NCBI GenBank assembly: GCA_037892935.1
Contig: JAYXKI010000009.1
Span: 558,001 to 622,000, forward strand
DNA from: Phlebopus portentosus
Lineage: Eukaryota; Basidiomycota; Agaricomycetes; Boletales; Boletinellaceae
Length of the DNA stretch: 64,000 nt
Direction: 5' to 3'
Part shown: piece by piece, positions 24,353-35,774 of the stretch
How positions within the stretch are numbered: the stretch's first letter is position 1
Layout of the letters: each line of letters opens with the position of its first letter
Position numbers and translations under genes: made by a program
Notes under the pieces: generated by a model
The model's database searches: none
Told to the model about the DNA's origin: nothing
The model's input: the letters and a program-made list of their open reading frames with translations, nothing else

Positions 24353-25489
24353 ATGGTCTCTTACGTTGTCATCGGTGCATCACGAGGCATAGGGGTGAGG
24401 TCCTTCGGCATGACAAAGATAAAGGACAAAAATAACATTTGACCGTTCATTGTAGCTCGGCTTCGTCCAAGCATTGAGCTCAGATCCCGAGAATATCGTG
24501 TTCGCTTCGGTCCGAAATAAATCAACCACAACTCAGCTCCGGGATTTTGTCAACTCGGAAGCAAACAAACATAAGAACGTCGTTGTTCTCGAGGCGGACC
24601 TCAATGACTACAAATCTTTAAAGGTATCTAGCTCTCCTATAATGGCGAATGAGAATGGTGGAATGCTGATCTTCCTTGTTAGACAGCGGCGAAGGAAGTG
24701 TCGAAGGCTACACAAGGAGAGCTGGATGTGCTCATTAACAATGGTGCACTGTTTTATCATGAACGAGGCAGGTTGGCAATGGATTCATAGTGAGTTTCTC
24801 TGGTGCTGCCAGATTCCTGTCGCCCAATCTTATTCTGCGTTCCACCCAGTCCAGACGAAGAAACTCTGGAAAATGATCTACTAAGCTTCGTGGGTAATAC
24901 GACTCGATTCATTTGCTTTGAATGAGCAATGATAAGGGTGTACCCAGTTCAAGACCAACGTTGTCGGGACAACACATGCGATCAACGCTTTCATTCCTCT
25001 TCTCCGCGCTGGAAAAACGAAGAAGGTCCTGGTTGTATCGTCTTCCATGGGCTCTCCAAGTTTTGCTCTAGCGACAAATGCCTCGACTGCTGGACCTTAT
25101 GCAATCTCGAAAGCGGCATTGAACATGGTCGTAGCCAAGTTCGCAATAAAGCTCAAGGATGAAGGCTTTACTTTATAGCCGTTTCTCCTGGACTTGTCAG
25201 GACTATGCCGGGACGTAAGTTCCTTTACATCACAATCCTTTTCGAATTTGGCGTGTTACCACTTAATGCTGACTCATACCTATTACAATTCGAAGCCTCC
25301 GATCAGGTGGACAAAATCTACGAGTCAATAGTAACTCAAAAACGCCAGGTTAATCCAACGTATCTTGGTGCCATCTCCGTCGAGCAGACCGTCAAGGACC
25401 AGCTGTCACTGTTGAAAAGGATGACTCCCGCAGATACTGGAGCCTTCGTCCATGCGAATGGTGAGGATGCTAACGATCCGACTTATTAG
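24353..25489 (+). CDS. Short-chain dehydrogenase/reductase copy 2, one frameshift
   Basis: Exons 24353..24394, 24456..24623, 24683..~24784, 24851..24890, 24948..25214 and 25296..25489, at the same six positions as copy 1. Motifs: VVIGASRGIG (a better cofactor motif than copy 1), EADLNDY, LINNGA, SSSMGSPSF and PYAISKAALN with the catalytic Tyr and Lys. The C-terminus is FVHANGEDANDPTY. The frame breaks at 25173-25178: GFTL then TAG, where one more T would give TFIAVSPGLV. Exon 5 is 267 nt instead of the expected 268. All else is intact, so this is either a very young pseudogene or a consensus error. With copy 1 it forms a tandem pair facing the same way, about 0.6 kb apart. Confidence 0.75.
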
Positions 25490-26155
25490 GTTCGTCGGTA
25501 TCAAAGAGAGTAGCTCGACAAAGACATGAACAGTTGTATCATACGATCAGCTTTTAGGAAATCAGAGAATAACGCCCTTTCGGGGTACGTCAGTGCACAA
25601 TCTTACGCCACGTAGGCAAACAACCAAAAAGGACGGATCACTTGAAAGAATCGAGGTATGTACGCGCTGAGAAGGCGGAAAAACTCGCAGTGCGAAGCTT
25701 AAGCAGATAGCATACTTTAATACTATAGACGCGGGCAGAAAGATTACATCGAGGATTGGATTTCAACTGTATTTCCTGAACGGCTCGGTTCCCGCGTCTA
25801 AATGCCATTTATGCTTATACGTTAGAGTTTCATCAACTATGTGGAAATAAGTCGCTAGATCATTTGTGAACGTAAACATGGAATTCCCGCACGGGTGACT
25901 GCTTTGCGGAAGCGTCCGAGGGGGAAGGCTTTTTCGTCCGAGGATCAGATCTGAAACCCAGAATAAAGCGTCCGAGTCCCTTATCAATACCTAATGAAAA
26001 TCTTGTTTTTGTAATTACTGAAGTCCGCCGCAGCGCCTATTCAGATCCCGAGGGTTCGGGCAAGACAAGGGAAAGAGTACTAGTCAAGATGAGGTCAGTA
26101 TTCTTGTGATATTAGACGATCTTAGTGTACATAGAGATACTGAACACGTTCATAT
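25490..26155. other. Intergenic, SDR-2 to P450-1
   Basis: Convergent spacer of about 670 bp. Nothing beyond short non-coding ORFs is visible. Confidence 0.5.
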
Positions 26156-28531
26156 TTAATACATGTTTGGAAGCTCTTGGTTAACGAGCTCCACGTGCTT
26201 CGCGCTCCGCGGGACAATGTCACACTTAAATGGCACTGGCTGGCTGGAAAGAGTTGCTTAAGAGTTAATAGGTTTCACCCGCGAGTAATGCTCTATACTC
26301 ACCTAGCGAAGCCAGTCATAAAATCTACGACTGGTTTTGTTCCTTGCCGGTGACAGGGTCAACCGGTGCCCGTACATCAAAGACTGCAAGAACATTCGCA
26401 ATGGTCAACCAGGCATTTGTATCTGCGAAGAATCGCCCAGGGCAGGCTCTAGAATAGTGTTAGCATAACTCGACTACTTTGATTGGTCCGCCAAGATTTA
26501 CCTTCGACCAAAGCCGAAAACAAGCGAACTAGGGTCGTCTACACTCATGCCGGTAAGCCCATGAGAATCTCTTCCTGTCTCATTCTGCGTTTCGATACCC
26601 TGCACAACCTTTGACAGGAATCGTTCAGGCTTGAAACTCTCGGGATCTGGGAAATGACGTTCATCGCGCATCATATGCCTGAGTGTCGTTGAAAGTCAAC
26701 ACCGTCTAAGACAATATCCAATAGACGCAGAAGGAAACTCTCACCAAATGTTAGGTATGATCATCGCATTTGCAGGAATTCTGCTTCCCCCGTAAACATC
26801 GTCAGTGATGGAGGAATGTGCCACGCCTAAAGCATCAGTTTCAGCATACTCGTGCGGTGGGAATGACAAAAAAATACTCGCCCATTGGAAGCGGTGGGTT
26901 TGTTCTAGAGGAATAGTGACAGTTCAACAATCCTGGCACAATACAAAGCTCCACAGAGACGTACCTGTAGACTTCCTTCAGGATGCACTCAATATAGGGT
27001 AGGTTGGGTCGGTCGTCGTGCGCGGGAAGACGGTCTGTACCAATGACCTGATCGATCTCAGCTTGAGCCCGCTTGACAACTTCAGGATGGCAAGCCATCA
27101 TAAGTAGGAATGTGCTCAAAACGATCTCCGACTGGGACAGAAAACACATCAAGCCGCTGCAGAATGCTCGGTTTCTTTCACTCACTGTTTCGACTCCGGC
27201 TAAAGAGAGAGAGATGTCTATAAATTTCCTCTTTCGTGATTAACACGAGACGACTCACCGGAATAAATTACTGAGGCGACATGCTTCATGTTGATTTCAA
27301 AGTCTTCGTCCCCAAGGTATTTGTTCTCGTAGACGTCCAACATTTTGCTCAGTAAAGAAGGAACTGCCTCTCCCGCTGCCTGGAAAGATGATCAATTTAC
27401 ACGTAAAAATCAGCATGGGTTGTTCTCTTACCCTGCGATCTTGGACCTCTTTGTAAGGAACATCTCGAGCATCTTCTTGAGCTCTGCGAGCATAATATGC
27501 TCGTTTCTGAAATGATGCACCAGGGAACCACGCCGGGAGGTAACGCACTAGATAAAGAAAACCATGCGTTGAAATAGGGTTAGCTCTGAGCTTCGGGCAA
27601 GACAAGTCACTCACATATTGGGATGAAGTCTACAATCGTAGCCCCAGGTGTCCCTCCTTCTATAAAACGAATAGCGGAATCGACTGCAAGCTTCGTAATA
27701 ACATCGTTCTCTGAGGTGACTTCATGTCCATATGTAGCCATCACCAGAGTACCAGCGGTAAATCTGATCAATATCAAGTTCGTCCGAGATCCGGTCAGCT
27801 GCAAAGAATAAATATAGCTAAATATACCTTACGTACCTGTGCATATGCTGCCTAAACCGTTCTGGAGATTGAACGAGATTCTGAAGGAATATTCTTAGCT
27901 GAGAAGTTTGAAGCGGGATGAATGATGTGATCGCTTGAGAGTTGAAATATTGCTGCATGAGACGGCGTTGCGCACGGAATCGGTCTCCGTATGTTATGAA
28001 GGGCATCAGTTTTTCAGTGCCATAGCTGCAACCAGCATTAGATATTGTTCTTACTGAAAAAAAAAAAAAAAAAAAAAAAAAAAAGCGTACAGCTCGCCAT
28101 GGAGTATAAACCGCGGCCTGTCCGAATAGTTTGCGGCACGTTTGTCAAATAAATCCCGTGCAGCTTCGGCGGAATTGAGAACGATTATAGGTTTTCCGAT
28201 AATGGAAACGTAGATTACATCCCCTAAGGAACGTCGAATGGATCATCAGTCGACAAGGCTTGCTCAGGAGAGACCAGGAGGGATGCTCACCAAGTTTCTT
28301 TCCCCACTCAGTGAATGTTTTCCATTGAAATTCGGTGGGCATTACACGTAGATTGCCAATTATCGGTTCAGACGGGGGGCTGGGGGGCAATGGAAAGCCA
28401 ACATGTTTCCGTATCTTGTGTGCCACAAGGACGACAGAGCAGAAGGTCAAGAAGACGAAAGCCTTCGGATGGCGATCGAAGGCGGAAGTAACGAAGGTCA
28501 ACGGGGCATTCATGGTTAGTCGAAGTAACAT
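26156..28531 (-). CDS. Cytochrome P450 monooxygenase (copy 1), one frameshift near the C-terminus
   Basis: Thirteen exons: 28531..28291, 28223..28091, 28025..27837, 27763..27615, 27547..27432, 27379..27259, 27199..27186, 27131..26965, 26904..26882, 26826..26745, 26678..26502, 26448..26303 and 26243..26156. An N-terminal membrane anchor ([13 protein letters not shown]) is followed by the proline hinge [15 protein letters not shown]. The oxygen-binding I-helix region falls near AGVET, the K-helix ExxR is in LKEVYR, PERF is present, and the heme loop is FGFGRRACPGR, with Cys as fifth iron ligand. It would be an ER-anchored haem-thiolate oxidase needing P450 reductase. Exon 7 is only 14 nt. Exon 9 seems to end at a GC donor. 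One base is missing near 26338: the reading frame ends KEQNQS-stop, but the alternate frame gives the expected [11 protein letters not shown] and, after an intron, [12 protein letters not shown] to a stop at 26156. A paralogue lies at 44229. Confidence 0.85.
28057..28084 (+). repeat. 28-nt poly(A) tract inside P450-1 intron 2
   Basis: An uninterrupted run of 28 A on the plus strand (poly-U in the transcript) fills nearly half of a 65-nt intron, between the donor at 28090 and the acceptor at 28026. It may be slippage-prone. Confidence 0.95.
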
Positions 28532-29512
28532 CTGTTGCTCCGGGAGGATTCTTATATATCAGATGCGCGGCACAAATAGAAGATCGTCCTTCCCGTATAC
28601 ATGCGTATTACGTATCTGTGATTGAAAGGTTGCTGGGATGCAAGAGAAGTCGTCCATGCCTTTTGTTCTTCCCGGTGAGACCATTCACGTTTCAGCCGCA
28701 ATTCAGCGTGCTCTCTGCCTCGTATTGGTGTCAAATATTAATGCTATTTTGGAGTCAAATTATTGCGTGACTCATTGTACTACCAGAACAGCCACCTACA
28801 TTTATATCACGCCAGGGCAACTGCACGGGAATAAATTCTTCAGCCTCAAGCAGTCGAATCCTGGGATGTTTGGGCTCGATATCGTACATAGATCTCGAAA
28901 CGGAGACAGATGAAACATATCAGGCGTCCACGATAGGAAACTTGATACCGTCAATAAAGACAACGCTGAAATCAGGACGGAGAGAAGAGAAGGCGTTGGG
29001 TTCTCAAAGCGAACCTTGACGTGAGCGCGATTGAGAAACTCCCTTTTGGTATAGCATTCCTGTGTCTTCTCAGGCAGAAGAGTCAGCTGGATGGAAGCCA
29101 GGAATGAAATTGCCCCAGAACAAACCGACGCAGAGAAATATTACGCAGAAACAAACACGTCGAAATCATATCCAGCCACTGGATTCTCGCCCTGGACGAT
29201 CAGATCCGAGTGTCGGACAAAAGACACGATACTGAAAACTCTTGACGGGGAGTCGTAAACATTGAACGCAAGGTAGACGAGACTAGAAGCGACGTGCACA
29301 CGATTCAAGGATGGTGTGAAAGAGAACGTAAGCAAAGAAGACTCGTTTACGGCAAACTGAATGAATTGTGTAATAAAATTTCGCAGTTAGCAGTAAAGAT
29401 AAGACGAATCCCAACACCAAAACGACACGGTGTCGTACTTAAAGAATAGATACAACACGATGACAGAAGAAGTTTTGAAAACAACCAGCACTTTACGCGA
29501 AATTTGATATTC
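28532..29512. other. Intergenic, P450-1 to coiled-coil gene
   Basis: About 1 kb with short ORFs only; it should hold the P450-1 promoter. No gene recognised. Confidence 0.5.
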
Positions 29513-30329
29513 TTATACCTGTGGAAGTCCAATAAACGAGCGAACAACGTTGCGTTTTGCAGCAAGATCGCCCTGGATCGGGAGTCCATATGCTTTCATC
29601 AAGCCTTCATAACGCTCCTCTACCATTCAGCGGAGTATTCGCCATTTACACAATCAGAAGACGGTAAGCAAGAGAAAACAAGAGCTTACTCACTTGTAAG
29701 GTGCTCAAACTCTCCACGCGTGGCCGGGAATAGAGGCGGATTTTTCCCGGAGTTATCAGCCACTGGTTTAATCGCTCCTTTCGAAACCGTTGCGAGCGCA
29801 TTATGCAGACGTGCCGGAAGGCGCTGTTGTCTACGGCACAATGTAAATATCTGATGCTTCTTGGCAATGTCCTCGGCGCTCACTCAAGCCTGAATTCCGC
29901 AATACAGTCATCAAGCTGTTGTTGAAATTTCTCGGGCCGTTCGGTAATCGCTCGGATTTGTTGTCTCAACTCCTCCAGCTCACTCTGGAGTTTCTCCTGC
30001 GTGTCGGAAATCTCCTCCATTCGAGCTTGCAGTTGCGTGATTTGCGTGTCCGGGAGAGGCGGAATTTGGGCTATGGCTTGACTCGCAGCAGCAATTTGAT
30101 CTGCCATAGCGTTGAATGAGGCGGAAACGCGGTGTGTCCAGAATGGGTCACCAATGTTCATGCGGAGCGGTGCGCTGGCTGATGTGGTAGATACCGGAGT
30201 ACTGGCTTCCTGAGAATTATCATACCGCGAACCTAAGGACGACGATGGCGATTCGCGATGTTCTATGTGTATAGTTTGAAGCTTGTCAGAAACATGCTCA
30301 ACCAGCTGCGAGGATGGCTGCCCCTCCAT
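29513..30329 (-). CDS. Small coiled-coil protein, lineage-specific, one frameshift
   Basis: Two exons, 30329..29694 and 29619..29513. It starts MEGQPSSQLVEHVSDK. A Ser-rich N-terminus (about residues 25-60) leads into a long heptad-like helix (about 75-145: TQITQLQARMEEISDTQEKL and onward), then a conserved-looking tail with ARLHNA, NPPLFPATRGEFEHLT and, after an intron, KERYEGLMKAYGLP and a stop at 29513. The first reading frame stops at 29880-29882, directly where the second frame begins (VSAEDIAKKH); adding one base near 29884 joins them and brings the exon into phase with exon 2. I do not recognise a named family; small coiled-coil proteins with an FPATR-type tail are, from memory, frequent in Agaricomycetes. 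Function unknown. Confidence 0.5.
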
Positions 30330-30438
30330 ATCCCAGTGCGTCTTGAAGTCAGGTACAGATGCAACGCAGAACCGGTTATAATACACTCGAGCATTATAAG
30401 GATGGTCGGCACCTTGCGTATTTGAGAACTGCAGCCGC

Positions 30439-30869
30439 TCACGGAGCCAACCAGGGACACTTCCCTGATAGCATACGCCAGATCGGTATAATATCTCCTA
30501 TCGGATTGCTGGGTGAGATCAACTGAGGGTCATTTGCCGGAGAGACACTGATCTTACGCACCGGCATGACAGTGTGGGATACATTCTCATTGGCGTGAGT
30601 ATTGTTACACAAGAATATACCCTTCACAGTCTGAGGCCCTATCATAGACTAGTAGTCCCTGTGATTTCATAGCTCGTAGGAAAGGTCCACCGAATCGCCA
30701 GCATCATTTCTCGCCCGTCAGCGGAAACTGAGATTATGGACTTCGTGCGACGATTCACGCCATCGATACTGGCAAGGCAAGGCATTTGAGACAAATGTTC
30801 GCATTCCAACTTTTGCAAGCCAAACTTCCCGAGTCCCATCTGAACCGATGGACGACGCGTTGAACACAA
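30439..30869 (-). CDS. Possible small gene, unrecognised
   Basis: Two abutting minus-strand frames, 30869..30642 (starts MCSTRRPSVQ) and 30645..30439 (starts MIGPQTVKGIF), with reasonable composition and no domain recognised. They could be one frame-broken gene, upstream exons of the coiled-coil gene, or chance. Low confidence. Confidence 0.2.
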
Positions 30870-31064
30870 GTGAAGGCAGTTAGTTGGCTTGCAGATACCA
30901 CAGAGCAGAGGGTCTAAGCTATGTTACATAATCATCACACGACAACTTCAGAAATGCTGCCTGATATCCTATCCTGCTGCTCTGACCTTAGGAAGCCTAT
31001 CTCCGCATACCGGACAAAAACCTTATCAGTAAAGGTTTTTCCGAACGCAACGACCATGGGGCTT

Positions 31065-31072
31065 TATATAAA
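31065..31072 (+). promoter_or_regulatory. TATA box of TfdA-like gene 1
   Basis: TATATAAA, 157 bp before the ATG at 31230, in a plausible core-promoter position. Confidence 0.5.
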
Positions 31073-31229
31073 GGAATCATGACAATGTGTATCCCATGAC
31101 TCCCTGGACACTGGTTCTTCAGGATTCGTGCACGATATTTGCTTCACATAAGGAGTTTGGAGTGCTCTTGTGGGAACCATTGCTCGAAATTGCGTGCTCA
31201 TCCAGAGACGTACTTGCTTCATCCCCTCT

Positions 31230-32623
31230 ATGACGACTACTACGATAACTGCGACTACAAGCGGCGTAGTCGGATGCCTGCGCTTATCTGCCACGAAGCC
31301 TGTTAAGATAGGTTCATTGACATGCAGACCTATAAACCCGTCATTTGGGGCTGAGTAGGTTCTAAAACCACTATGTCTGACTGAGTCATCATTGATTTGG
31401 TCCTCCTAGGATTGAAGGTGTTGATTTCTCCAAACCTATCGGACCTGCTCAAATCAAGGATATCATCGAGGCCCAAAATCGGTACGTCTAATGTCCGCAT
31501 TTGTCGTTATCGGACTCTGAGGAAAGCATCTATCTTTGAAGCTTTGGAGTAACGATCTATCGCAATACGGGCTTGACCGATGAGGCACAGATCGCATTCA
31601 GCAGGCAACTTGGCGAATTAGAGACGTCGCCTAAGATTCAAGGCTTGAGTGAGGCGGATCGCTTTGGATATCCCGAACTGTTTGATATTGGCAATACAAA
31701 TTCTGATGGAAGCATTATTCGTAAAGAAGATCGTCGTTGGTGGTTTAACAAAGGCAAAAATGGACCTAATAGCATCGTTGGACCAAGTCTTACATATTCT
31801 ATGCCACCAGGAAATTCTTTATGGCACACGGATTCATCATTCAACCAACACAGAGCGAAATATTCCCTTCTGCTTGCCCATATCATTCCTAAAGAAGGAG
31901 GCGATACTGATTACGCGGATGTTCGTCGAGCATATCGTGATCTTCCCGAAGAGCGTAAGGCGAAGCTTCGTGGCCTAATCTGCAAGCATGAGTGGGTAGC
32001 ATTGATCGGGGAACTCTTGATAGCTCTTATTGAACTCTCGTTTTGCTTCGATATTCAGTCTTTGGCACTCCCGCAGAATAGCCGCGCCAGAAGCCTTCAA
32101 GAGCATCTCCAAGGAAGAGTTGAACACCAAGAAGCCCGCTTATCACAAACTCGTCCAGATCGCACCAGACGGTGAAGAGGTGGTTACAACATGTCTCTTC
32201 TGAAAACCTTCTCTGATCGGATCGAGAATTACAGACGCTGTACATCGCCTCCCACATCTCGGAAGTCGTCGGCATGCCGAAGGAGGAAGGTTCGAAGCTT
32301 ATCAAAGAACTTATAGATCACTGCACGCAGCCTCAGTATACAATAACCATGAAATGGTATCAACCTGGGGATCTCGTGAGTTATCGACAACATTGATTGA
32401 TATCTGTACTGAATCAGGTTACAATAACCAGGTCTTCTGGGGTAAGTATATTTCTGCTCTCTAGATCGCTTATGATTAGAATGCATGGGTTTCAGATAAC
32501 CGTTGCACGATGCACCGGGCAACACCATTCAGCGATCAGATGGAAGTCCGCGATATGCGGCGGACTACGGTCTCCGATGACGGTCCGTATATGTACGGCG
32601 TCCCTAATGCTGAGTCTCCGTAA
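31230..32623 (+). CDS. TfdA/TauD-family 2-oxoglutarate-dependent dioxygenase 1
   Basis: Exons 31230..31354, 31410..31481, 31542..31753, 31811..31991, 32059..32179, 32235..32375, 32432..32441 and 32496..32623. Fe(II) ligands HxD in LWHTDSSFNQ and the distal His in RCTMHRATPF, which also carries the 2-oxoglutarate Arg further on. Other landmarks: TGLTDEAQIAFSRQLGELE, RFGYPELFDIGNTN, IPKEGGDTDYADVRRAYRDL and LIDHCTQP. The family couples 2-oxoglutarate decarboxylation to substrate hydroxylation; TfdA members cleave aryloxyacetates and TauD/Jlp1 members sulfonates; the substrate here is unknown. The GAG TAG at exon 1's end is not a stop: GTAGGT serves as donor and joins in phase. Between 31754 and 31810 a 57-nt open segment replaces the GT-AG intron of the paralogue and has GC...AG ends. 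No frameshift. Confidence 0.88.
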
Positions 32624-32807
32624 GAGAAATAGGAAGCGGTTATCGTTTATTTATGATTTCCGAGGCCTGAAATATCTCAAATACAGTCACCATTTTATCG
32701 TAAGAGACTTCACATATGTATATATGTAGCTCATCTCAAGGTTGAAAATCACACAAAGTCGACGTATCGTTAAGTATGTTACAGTATATCCATATGATCC
32801 ATACAAC

Positions 32808-35003
32808 CTATTCAACCCTTTCAACACTCCCAATGGCCACGCCGACGGATGATGACTTTCCATCCTCTGATTCCAAAGTAATCGGTCGTAGCTGGATGAC
32901 TTTTGATAAACGTGTAAGAAATTCAAGAATATCACCGAAATGGGATACAACTGACATGCGAATTTACGAGCCGGAATGCGCTCGATGAAAAGTCTGCATT
33001 ATATATCAGTTTAAACAGGATACTACTGGAGAACTGATGGCGCTCACTGATCGAGTTCCTCGAGACTCCTTCCCTTCGTTTCAGGTATGAAGAAGACTAG
33101 AGTGATTTATTTATTATTCTGGTTATAGAAGGAATACGCTGGACTTACATATGAAAATAAGCGTAATTAGGTTGCATGGTGCCCAGACCCAAGCAACTTT
33201 ATACTGAATTTAGCCGCATCGAAAGCAGATAAGACTGATTACTCGCCTTTCGCGCCCCAATTCAGGTTTTCAGGATTGATGAAATACGGTGTGGTAAAGA
33301 CTGTAAGCCACGCGAAGAAGAATCCTATGGCCATGGAGACTCCAAATGCATGACTACGTAGCCTATTGGCCGTCATCTCTCCAGTCGCTACCCAGCTAAG
33401 TGGCCCGATCGTTGCACCGTATGACCCATTGAATAAACAAAGTAGAGCCACGAGAGCCTTTCCAACAGCTGGTGTCCGATGCGAACTTGTTGCTGTGTAC
33501 ACGATGGCAACACTGAGCATGGAAATGAAGGTCATTGCGAAACCTGATAGGAGTAGGGTTCGACGACCGAAGCGACGGGCCAATGGTAGCGAGCAGAGTG
33601 ACGTGAAAACATTGACGCTTTGTAGAATGACAGTATCAAGGAAAGGGTCTCCTGTGCCAGCCAGCTGAAAGAAAAATGTGGCATCTACAAGATTCCCGGA
33701 TAAGTATAGGAGAGTTCAACAAATGAACCATCGTACATCCAACAAGGACGTTTGCTCCGCATGCAGCGTGGAAGGTTGAGCATGCGATACACAACAAAGT
33801 TCGACGCTAAAGACAGATGTCATCAGCTCTTCAAGTACAGTATGAGAAGGAATACCAAATCTGTCCCCTTCCATATGTCACTCCAGACAACATCGGATTC
33901 CATTTGCTTCTCTGCGAATATTGCATCCTCGATAAGTTTTACCTCTTCTTCGATTTCTTCATATGTAGTTTCCTTTGGTCGAAGTTTGACTAAGGAACGC
34001 TCAGCGTCCCGTTTCTTCTCATTCACAAGCAGCCATCGGGGTGACTCTGGAACCAGCCAAACGACGAAGAATAGCCAGACAGGAACAACGTATAGTATGC
34101 ACAGTTGTGCCTGGTAGGATAACTTCGATAGATTCTCAGAAAATGCGTCTGAGACCACTGCGCCAACGAAAATGCCGACGTTCACAAAGGGCTGATACAA
34201 GGAAACCATAAGACCGCGCTGCGAAGAAAGTTAATTTCGATCGCGTGGCACTAGAGAAGAACTGGAGGCTCACAAGATGAGCTGGTGCGATTTCACTGAT
34301 ATACAGGACTGTTGAATTAACGTATAGACCATTTGAAGTTCCTCCACAGGCGAAGTATACAATCAACTTTAACGTCCACAAGTAAAGAAGAGATAATTTA
34401 CCAAGCAACAGACGACCAATATAGACAGGCCATTGGCTCGTTACTAGAATCTGAATCGTAACTCCAGCGCAACCAAGGACAGACGCTACTACAAAACTAG
34501 CACGACGTCCAAAGCGTGCGGAAAGTGGACCATTTATTAATGAACCAATAATAAGACCGACTTGGAGTAAACTGGTGATCAGCTGCTGGAATCTCGTCTG
34601 TAGAACATCAGGATTTGATCTACCTCCTGCAACATAAACAAATACCTGAATAATATATTTTCCGGAAGGCGTCTCGACTCCAAAGACTCGTAGAAATCCT
34701 TGCATAGCTTGGAAGCCATTGAGTATCTGTAAAATTCAACGCGCTCGTCGGTCAGGCAATTCACAAGCATGAACACAAAACAAAGCACCCCAGTATCGAA
34801 ACCATACTGAAAATTCGACACAGCTACAACAAGACAAATGATGAGACACTGCGAACTCGATCAGTTATAGAAGAATCAAGTTCTATGTCAATATTACCTT
34901 GATGTTCTCCTTCAATGAAGTCTTTCGAGACGCTGATGATTCCGACAGCGGGGAGACGGCGTATACCATAGTTGATCGTCAGCAACGCCTGAGTGCTTTC
35001 CCA
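32808..35003 (-). CDS. Sugar-porter family MFS transporter
   Basis: A 12-helix sugar porter read over many exons on the minus strand. In order: VSNFQYGFDTG in the first helix, TRFQQLITSLLQVGLIIGS, ARFGRR loop motif, VYIGRLLLG, STVLYISEIAPAHL, PESPRWLLVNEKK after helix 6, a cytoplasmic loop to IWKGTDL, RRTLLCIACSTFHAACG, ATFFFQLAGTGDP, ARRFGRR, FNGSYGATIGPLSWVATGE, AWVWAPCNLITLIFI and the signature PETKGRSLEELDQ, ending near 32808. It imports sugars or related small solutes across the plasma membrane. The N-terminal exon(s) are unresolved: the exon opening at 35003 (WESTQALLTINYG) needs a donor upstream, and an ORF from 35479 (MSLKKIQHRE) may supply it. It lies between two TfdA-like genes and has no lesion I can see. 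Confidence 0.82.
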
Positions 35004-35774
35004 CTAGAATAAATACTGGAGCACTTCGCCCATGCTTCCAGCCTTCTTCGAGCAGTCACCAGACTCAAGTTTGTCGGTATCATTATTCTATATATGACCA
35101 CAGACATGCAATGCATGTCCATTTGCACCATTGAGCGGTGATCAGAAGTCAAGTTCGCCCTCCAATCAAATGAGTAAGTTTCTCTCTTGCGGCTGTCTTG
35201 TTGGCGGGGAGCGAAATACATCCCAGCACAATCAGACAGGTTGAGCTGCAAAACTTGACACAAGACATGAGCCCATTCAACAGAGTTCCTGGTAATAATG
35301 GACACGATGAATGCAAACATAGTTTCACGCGGGGTATGCACTTCTGACTTGGCTGGCTCACTAGTGGGCGAAGTAATTCGTGTCGAAAAAAGTGTTGAAA
35401 CGCAAGAATCATTATCCGATTGTTCCATTCTCACGGTCACGATATCACTTTCACGGTGCTGAATTTTCTTGAGCGACATTTTTTCCTGCTCACGATCAAC
35501 CTCGTCCCAAACATCTGAAGGTTCAGTCCAAGTTGCTGATGCCTTTGCGTTATGAACTTAGGTGTCATGAATGCGTTGCAAAATCCTATTTACATCTTTT
35601 GATTCAAACTGTTATATGGTTTACCAGTTGCTCCCATGACTCCTTCAGTTCTTCTCGGTGCAGAAGTCACAAGGAATACTCAGAACCAGTCAGTTTCAAA
35701 TAAGAAATACTGCGCAGGATACCCCTCGTCGATATCTACCGCTTGTCCGCTAACCATCTAGTTTCTGTTGAGTC

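Noticed and set aside
31351..31360. In-frame stop TAG in TfdA-1 exon 1
   Set aside because: GTAGGT works as the donor and the exon joins in phase with the next.
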